From JBBSBY01 sp038205805 (lineage in GTDB: Bacteria > Desulfobacterota > Desulfomonilia > Desulfomonilales > Desulfomonilaceae), in NCBI GenBank assembly GCA_038205805.1, contig JBBRBO010000091.1, positions 1 to 16,762 on the forward strand: DNA of 16,762 bases, given 5' to 3'. Below are positions 13,235 to 16,762 of this stretch, piece by piece (position 1 is the stretch's first letter; the number at the start of each line of letters is the position of its first letter). The notes under the pieces are model-generated. The model made no database searches. It was not told where the DNA came from and saw nothing but the letters and a program-made list of their open reading frames with translations. The translations under genes were made by a program, and so were the position numbers.

Positions 13235-13777
13235 CTATTTGCGGAACGGCATCCCAAGATTGGCCAGCAACTCCCGAGCTTCCTCGTCGGTCTGTGCGGA
13301 CGTCACTATTGTGATGTTCATTCCGCGAATCTTTTCGATCTTATCGTAGTTGATTTCCGGAAAAATGATCTGCTCTTTGATGCCCATGGAAAAATTTCCG
13401 CGGCCGTCAAAGCCTTTGGGATTCACACCGCGAAAGTCGCGAACCCTCGGCAGTGCGACGCTGATCAGTTTGTCCAGAAAATGATACATCTTATCGCGAC
13501 GGAGCGTCACCTTACACCCGATCGTCATGCCTTCACGCAACTTGAAGGAGGCGATGGACTTGCGGGCTTTGCGGAACACGGGTTTTTGGCCCGTAATCGT
13601 CGCTATTTCTTCTTGAGCGCCATCGAGGATCTTGGGGTTTTGAATCGCTTCACCCAGACCCATATTCACCACGATCTTCTCAAGGTGGGGAATTCGCATG
13701 ACGTTCGTGTATTTAAAGCGCTCGGTAAGAGCCGGCGCTACTGTTTTGTCGTAATATTCCTTCAGTCGCGAAGCCAT
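13235..13777 (-). CDS. rplE: 50S ribosomal protein L5
   Basis: L5 binds 5S rRNA in the central protuberance and touches P-site tRNA. The 180-residue product has the family length, the N-terminal LKEYYDKTVAPALTERFKYT, the conserved MRIPHLEKIVVNMGLGEA and the C-terminal block RGMNITIVTSAQTDEEAREL then LANLGMPF. LPRVRDFRGVNPKGFDGRGN is the conserved loop. The ATG at 13777 has AAGGG about 6 nt upstream. It lies 12 bp after rplX and 28 bp before rpsN. Confidence 0.97.
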   Translation of the reverse strand: MASRLKEYYDKTVAPALTERFKYTNVMRIPHLEKIVVNMGLGEAIQNPKILDGAQEEIATITGQKPVFRKARKSIASFKLREGMTIGCKVTLRRDKMYHFLDKLISVALPRVRDFRGVNPKGFDGRGNFSMGIKEQIIFPEINYDKIEKIRGMNITIVTSAQTDEEARELLANLGMPFRK

Positions 13778-13789
13778 CTTATATACCCT

Positions 13790-14110
13790 TTACGAGTCGA
13801 TATGTTCCGTGCACTTTTTGCACACCCTGATTCGGGTTCCGTCGTCGAGGGTCCGGATTCCCGTTCTCGACGGCTTTGCGCACTTGGGGCACACCAGCAT
13901 CAGCTTCGAGAGCCGAATGGGGGCTTCCTTTTCAATGATGCCGCCCTGCTGTCCGGCTTGGCCGCCCGCCTTGGTGTGGCGTTTAATCATGTTCAAACGC
14001 TCAACCAGCGCGGTGTCCTTGTCCGGGAACAGCTTGAGTACCTTGCCCTGGCGTCCCTTGTTCTTGCCTGAAAGCACCGTTACTTTGTCATTCCTCTTTA
14101 TGCGGTTCAT
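13790..14110 (-). CDS. rplX: 50S ribosomal protein L24
   Basis: L24 is an early assembly initiator on 23S rRNA. The 106-residue product has the KOW motif (RNDKVTVLSGKNKGRQGKVL) and a mobile loop with HTKAGGQAGQQGGIIEKEAP. Two Cys pairs, Cys74/Cys77 (CPKC) and Cys97/Cys100 (CKKC), suggest a bound zinc ion; E. coli L24 lacks them, but many other bacterial L24 proteins have them. The ATG at 14110 is separated from the rplN stop by 1 bp, so translational coupling is likely. Confidence 0.97.
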   Translation of the reverse strand: MNRIKRNDKVTVLSGKNKGRQGKVLKLFPDKDTALVERLNMIKRHTKAGGQAGQQGGIIEKEAPIRLSKLMLVCPKCAKPSRTGIRTLDDGTRIRVCKKCTEHIDS

Positions 14111-14111
14111 G

Positions 14112-14480
14112 TTAAATGACCTCCGGCGCCAACGAAACGATCTTCATAAACTTCTTCGCTCGGAGTTCTCTGGCCACGGGTCCGAAGATACGGGTGCCGA
14201 TGGGCTCGAGCTGGTTGTTTATGAGCACGGCGGAGTTGTCGTCGAAGCGGATGTAGGAGCCGTCCGTGCGTCGAACCGCGCGTCTGGTTCTCACGATCAC
14301 CGCTTTATGAACTTCGCCTTTCTTGACCTTAGAGTTCGGGATCGCTTCCTTTACGGAAACCACCACCACGTCGCCCACACTGGCGTACTTGCGACGAGTG
14401 CCGCCGAGTATCTTAATGCAGAAGAGTTCCTTGGCGCCCGAGTTGTCGGCGACATCCATGCGGGATTGCTGTTGGATCAT
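14112..14480 (-). CDS. rplN: 50S ribosomal protein L14
   Basis: L14 lies at the subunit interface and forms bridges with the 30S. The 122-residue product begins MIQQQSRMDVADNSGAKELF and keeps the conserved blocks KILGGTRRKYASVGDVVVVS, VRTRRAVRRTDGSYIRFDDN and the ending GTRIFGPVARELRAKKFMKI then VSLAPEVI. Length is exactly typical. The ATG overlaps the rpsQ stop as ATGA (14477-14480), a sign of coupled translation. Confidence 0.97.
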   Translation of the reverse strand: MIQQQSRMDVADNSGAKELFCIKILGGTRRKYASVGDVVVVSVKEAIPNSKVKKGEVHKAVIVRTRRAVRRTDGSYIRFDDNSAVLINNQLEPIGTRIFGPVARELRAKKFMKIVSLAPEVI

Positions 14481-14764
14481 GCCCTACCCCCAGACAACGC
14501 TGCAGCCCGAACGATCTCGCGCACGCGCCAGTTCTTCTGTCGGCTCAGCGGACGAGTCTCCACGATCACAACCTCATCGCCGATCTTGCATCGGTTCTGT
14601 TCGTCGTGGGCCATAAATCTCTTTCGCCGGCGTATGTACTTCTTGTAAACGGGATGCAAAACCGTCCGGCTGACCTCGACCACTACGGTCTTGTCCATTT
14701 TGTCGCTCACGACGATGCCGGTCCTGATCTTGCGCTGCTTCTTTCCGTCAGAGGCGTTCGTCAT
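14477..14764 (-). CDS. rpsQ: 30S ribosomal protein S17
   Basis: S17 is a primary 16S rRNA binder with an OB fold. The 95-residue product has the conserved RKIRTGIVVSDKMDKTVVVE and HPVYKKYIRRRKRFMAHDEQ, then NRCKIGDEVVIVETRPLSRQ, all family hallmarks. Ten or so extra residues at the N-terminus (TNASDGKKQ) are common. Its ATG overlaps the rpmC stop as ATGA (14761-14764) and its stop overlaps the rplN start. Confidence 0.97.
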   Translation of the reverse strand: MTNASDGKKQRKIRTGIVVSDKMDKTVVVEVSRTVLHPVYKKYIRRRKRFMAHDEQNRCKIGDEVVIVETRPLSRQKNWRVREIVRAAALSGGRA

Positions 14765-14951
14765 TTAGACGCCTCCTTTTCTTTCTTGATGGTAATAACC
14801 CGAGCGATGTCCCGACGGAGCTGCCCCAGGCGACCTGTTTTGGTCAACTGCCCTGTGGCGTGTTTGAAACGGAGCTTGAATTCCTCTTCCCGAAACGTCT
14901 TTTCCTTGGCGACAAGTTCGTCTACGTCTAATTCCCTCAGTTCACGAGATT

Positions 14952-14955
<4 letters not shown>
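14761..14955 (-). CDS. rpmC: 50S ribosomal protein L29
   Basis: L29 is a two-helix large-subunit protein by the exit tunnel, next to the trigger factor site. The 64-residue product begins MKSRELRELDVDELVAKEKT and ends with the conserved LGQLRRDIARVITIKKEKEA. The length is normal. It overlaps rplP upstream (ATGA, 14952-14955) and rpsQ downstream (ATGA, 14761-14764), so all three are likely translated in a coupled manner. Confidence 0.97.
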
Positions 14956-15368
<413 letters not shown>

Positions 15369-15369
15369 G

Positions 15370-16014
15370 TTATTTCTCCGCGGACACGCTCTTGATCAAC
15401 TCACCTTTGAATATCCAGACCTTTACGCCGATTACCCCATAGGTGGTGGACGCTTGAGCGAACCCGTAGTCTATATCTGCCCGTAAGGTGTGCAGAGGCA
15501 CTCGACCTTCTCTGTACCATTCACGCCGAGCCATTTCAGCGCCGCCCAAACGTCCGGCGGTCGCAATGCGGACGCCCTTCGCTCCGGATTTCAGAGCGTT
15601 CGTGACGGCCTTCTTCATTGCGCGACGGAATGCGATTCTTCGTTCAAGCTGCTGTGCGACGTTTTCCGCCACCAGTTGGGCGTCGATTTCCGGTTTGCGC
15701 ACTTCTTTGATATCGACGATCACATCTTTGTTCGTCATTGCGAGGATCTGTTTCCTCAGCTTTTCAATCTCGGAACCTTTGGGACCGATTACGATGCCGG
15801 GTCGCGCAGTAAAAATTATCAGGCGGATTTTACCGGCCGCTCGCTCGATCTCGATTTTCGAGATGCTGGCTTGGGCCAGTTTGCGCTTCACGAAATCCCG
15901 GAGCTTGAGATCTTCTATCAAGAAGTTGCCGTAATCCCGTTGGGAGTACCAGCGCGAATCCCAGGTTCGTGTGATGCCCAGCCTAAATCCGTGTGGGTGT
16001 ACCTTCTGTCCCAA
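15370..16014 (-). CDS. rpsC: 30S ribosomal protein S3
   Basis: S3 lies at the mRNA entry of the 30S and takes part in helicase activity there. The 214-residue product begins MGQKVHPHGFRLGITRTWDS, has a type II KH domain with GPKG (77-80) in RPGIVIGPKGSEIEKLRKQI, and a C-terminal domain with SGAKGVRIATAGRLGGAEMA and REWYREGRVPLHTLRADIDY. The start is TTG (16012-16014) with AGGAGG 6 nt upstream; no ATG lies near the conserved GQKVHP start. It follows rplV after 58 bp, a slightly longer gap than its neighbours. Confidence 0.97.
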   Translation of the reverse strand: MGQKVHPHGFRLGITRTWDSRWYSQRDYGNFLIEDLKLRDFVKRKLAQASISKIEIERAAGKIRLIIFTARPGIVIGPKGSEIEKLRKQILAMTNKDVIVDIKEVRKPEIDAQLVAENVAQQLERRIAFRRAMKKAVTNALKSGAKGVRIATAGRLGGAEMARREWYREGRVPLHTLRADIDYGFAQASTTYGVIGVKVWIFKGELIKSVSAEK

Positions 16015-16072
16015 AATATCCTCCTAAAGGTCTGGAGTTCGGCGTCCACCGATACTCACTCGTAAGAAATTG

Positions 16073-16402
16073 TCACAGTTCTTTGAGCGCGACACTGATG
16101 TGGCTGGTGCGCTTGCGAATGCGGGTCGCACGACCCATAGCCCTCGGCATCCAGCGTTTGGCCGTGGGACCTTCATCGACGTAAATGCTGCTTATGTAGA
16201 GTAAGTCTTCGGCCGCTCCATCCCGCGAGGCGGAACTAAGGGCGGACTCGACAATCTTCTTGATGAGTACGGCCGCCTTCTTCGGAGTAAACTGGAGCAA
16301 GGCGAGGGCCGAAGCCACGGGACGGTCTCGAACGAGATCCGCAACCAGTCGAACCTTTTGAGCCGATATGTGGGCGTGCCTAAGGCTGCTGCGCCATTCC
16401 AT
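16073..16402 (-). CDS. rplV: 50S ribosomal protein L22
   Basis: L22 lines the peptide exit tunnel with a long beta-hairpin. The 109-residue product has HAHISAQKVRLVADLVRDRP at the start and the hairpin region GPTAKRWMPRAMGRATRIRK followed by RTSHISVAL, the most conserved part. Length is typical. Its ATG shares a base with the rpsS stop (TAATG), so the two are likely translated together. Confidence 0.97.
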   Translation of the reverse strand: MEWRSSLRHAHISAQKVRLVADLVRDRPVASALALLQFTPKKAAVLIKKIVESALSSASRDGAAEDLLYISSIYVDEGPTAKRWMPRAMGRATRIRKRTSHISVALKEL

Positions 16403-16686
16403 TATTTTCTCCCCTTCTTCGCTTTCCTATCACCGGCGTGGCCGTGAAAGGTGCGGGTTGGAGCGAACTCACCCAGCTTATGGCCCACCATGTTTTCCGT
16501 GACGAACACCGGGATAAACTTCTTGCCGTTGTGGACTGCGAAGGTTAGCCCAACCATGTCGGGTATTACGGTGGATCGCCTCGACCAAGTTTGGATGACT
16601 TTTCTCGAACCTGATTCTCTCGAGGCGGCGACCTTTTCCATGACGTGATCGTCCACGAACGGACCTTTATGCACTGATCGGGGCAT
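16402..16686 (-). CDS. rpsS: 30S ribosomal protein S19
   Basis: S19 forms a complex with S13 in the 30S head. The 94-residue product begins MPRSVHKGPFVDDHVMEKVA and has the conserved TWSRRSTVIPDMVGLTFAVH and NGKKFIPVFVTENMVGHKLG, then EFAPTRTFHGH. The ATG at 16686 follows the rplB stop by 3 bp. The stop codon shares one base with the rplV start. Confidence 0.97.
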   Translation of the reverse strand: MPRSVHKGPFVDDHVMEKVAASRESGSRKVIQTWSRRSTVIPDMVGLTFAVHNGKKFIPVFVTENMVGHKLGEFAPTRTFHGHAGDRKAKKGRK

Positions 16687-16689
16687 TCT

Positions 16690-16762
16690 TTACTTCCTTC
16701 GTTTCACAATAAATCTATCGGAAGGCTTGTCGCGCTTGCGGGTTTTGTATCCCTTTGTCGGC
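16690..16762 (-). CDS. rplB: 50S ribosomal protein L2, C-terminal end only (cut by the window)
   Basis: The last 23 codons and the TAA stop (16690-16692) are present; the frame begins at 16761. They read PTKGYKTRKRDKPSDRFIVK then RRK, the basic tail of L2, including the KGYKTR and KPSDRFIV-type signature residues. L2 helps form the peptidyl-transferase centre and always precedes rpsS in the S10 operon. The stop lies 3 bp before the rpsS start. The rest of the gene is outside the window. Confidence 0.93.
   Translation of the reverse strand, partial: PTKGYKTRKRDKPSDRFIVKRRK

Noticed and set aside
13809..14648. 279-codon plus-strand open frame across rplX, rplN and rpsQ
   Set aside because: It is antisense to three certain ribosomal genes and shows no protein family features or own ribosome site.

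Overview
The window is dominated by the 3' part of an S10 operon followed by the spc and alpha operons, all on the minus strand and read from 16762 down to 4735. The order is rplB (3' end only), rpsS, rplV, rpsC, rplP, rpmC, rpsQ, rplN, rplX, rplE, rpsN, rpsH, rplF, rplR, rpsE, rpmD, rplO, secY, adk, rpmJ, rpsM, rpsK, rpsD, rpoA, rplQ. The window is therefore a bacterial chromosome. The proteobacterial-type alpha operon, the zinc-type S14, S4, L24 and L36, the orphan signalling proteins and the PQQ-propeller protein together suggest a deltaproteobacterium (Desulfobacterota, perhaps Syntrophobacterales or Desulfomonile-like). That placement is inference from sequence style, not a database match.

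Region 1 (1-2037) holds two hairpin repeats, an orphan histidine phosphotransfer (HPt) protein and a hexameric-type glutamate dehydrogenase, both genes on the minus strand. Region 2 (2038-2385) is a divergent intergenic stretch. Region 3 (2386-3606, plus strand) encodes an eight-repeat PQQ-like beta-propeller behind a short helical N-terminal module, with no signal peptide. Region 4 (3607-4734) contains a second copy of the two-hairpin repeat, a single PAS-domain protein on the minus strand, and a gene-poor stretch ending in a hairpin just after rplQ. Region 5 (4735-16762) is the ribosomal and transcription cluster.

The cluster is very compact through the spc part, with ATGA and TAATG overlaps, but it opens up in the alpha part. 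The spacers between rpmJ, rpsM, rpsK and rpsD are about 165-220 bp. Each carries a roughly 110-120 bp segment bounded by inverted GTTCACC/GGTGAAC arms. Two of the three are clearly homologous copies in opposite orientation with 14-15 bp imperfect terminal inverted repeats, which looks like a small non-autonomous (MITE-like) repeat family, so far as I can tell from reading alone. A second, unrelated repeat family (GGGGAGAAGCC hairpins, sometimes preceded by a GCCGAAA hairpin) sits at the 3' ends of hpt, the PAS gene and rplQ. The stop codons of these genes fall inside the repeat tail.

The ribosomal genes, SecY, Adk and RpoA act together in translation, protein export, nucleotide balance and transcription, as in other bacteria. 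Seven of the 25 genes in the cluster appear to use TTG or GTG starts with good Shine-Dalgarno spacing. map and infA, common between adk and rpmJ, are absent here. I see no tRNA, rRNA, CRISPR array or transposase gene.
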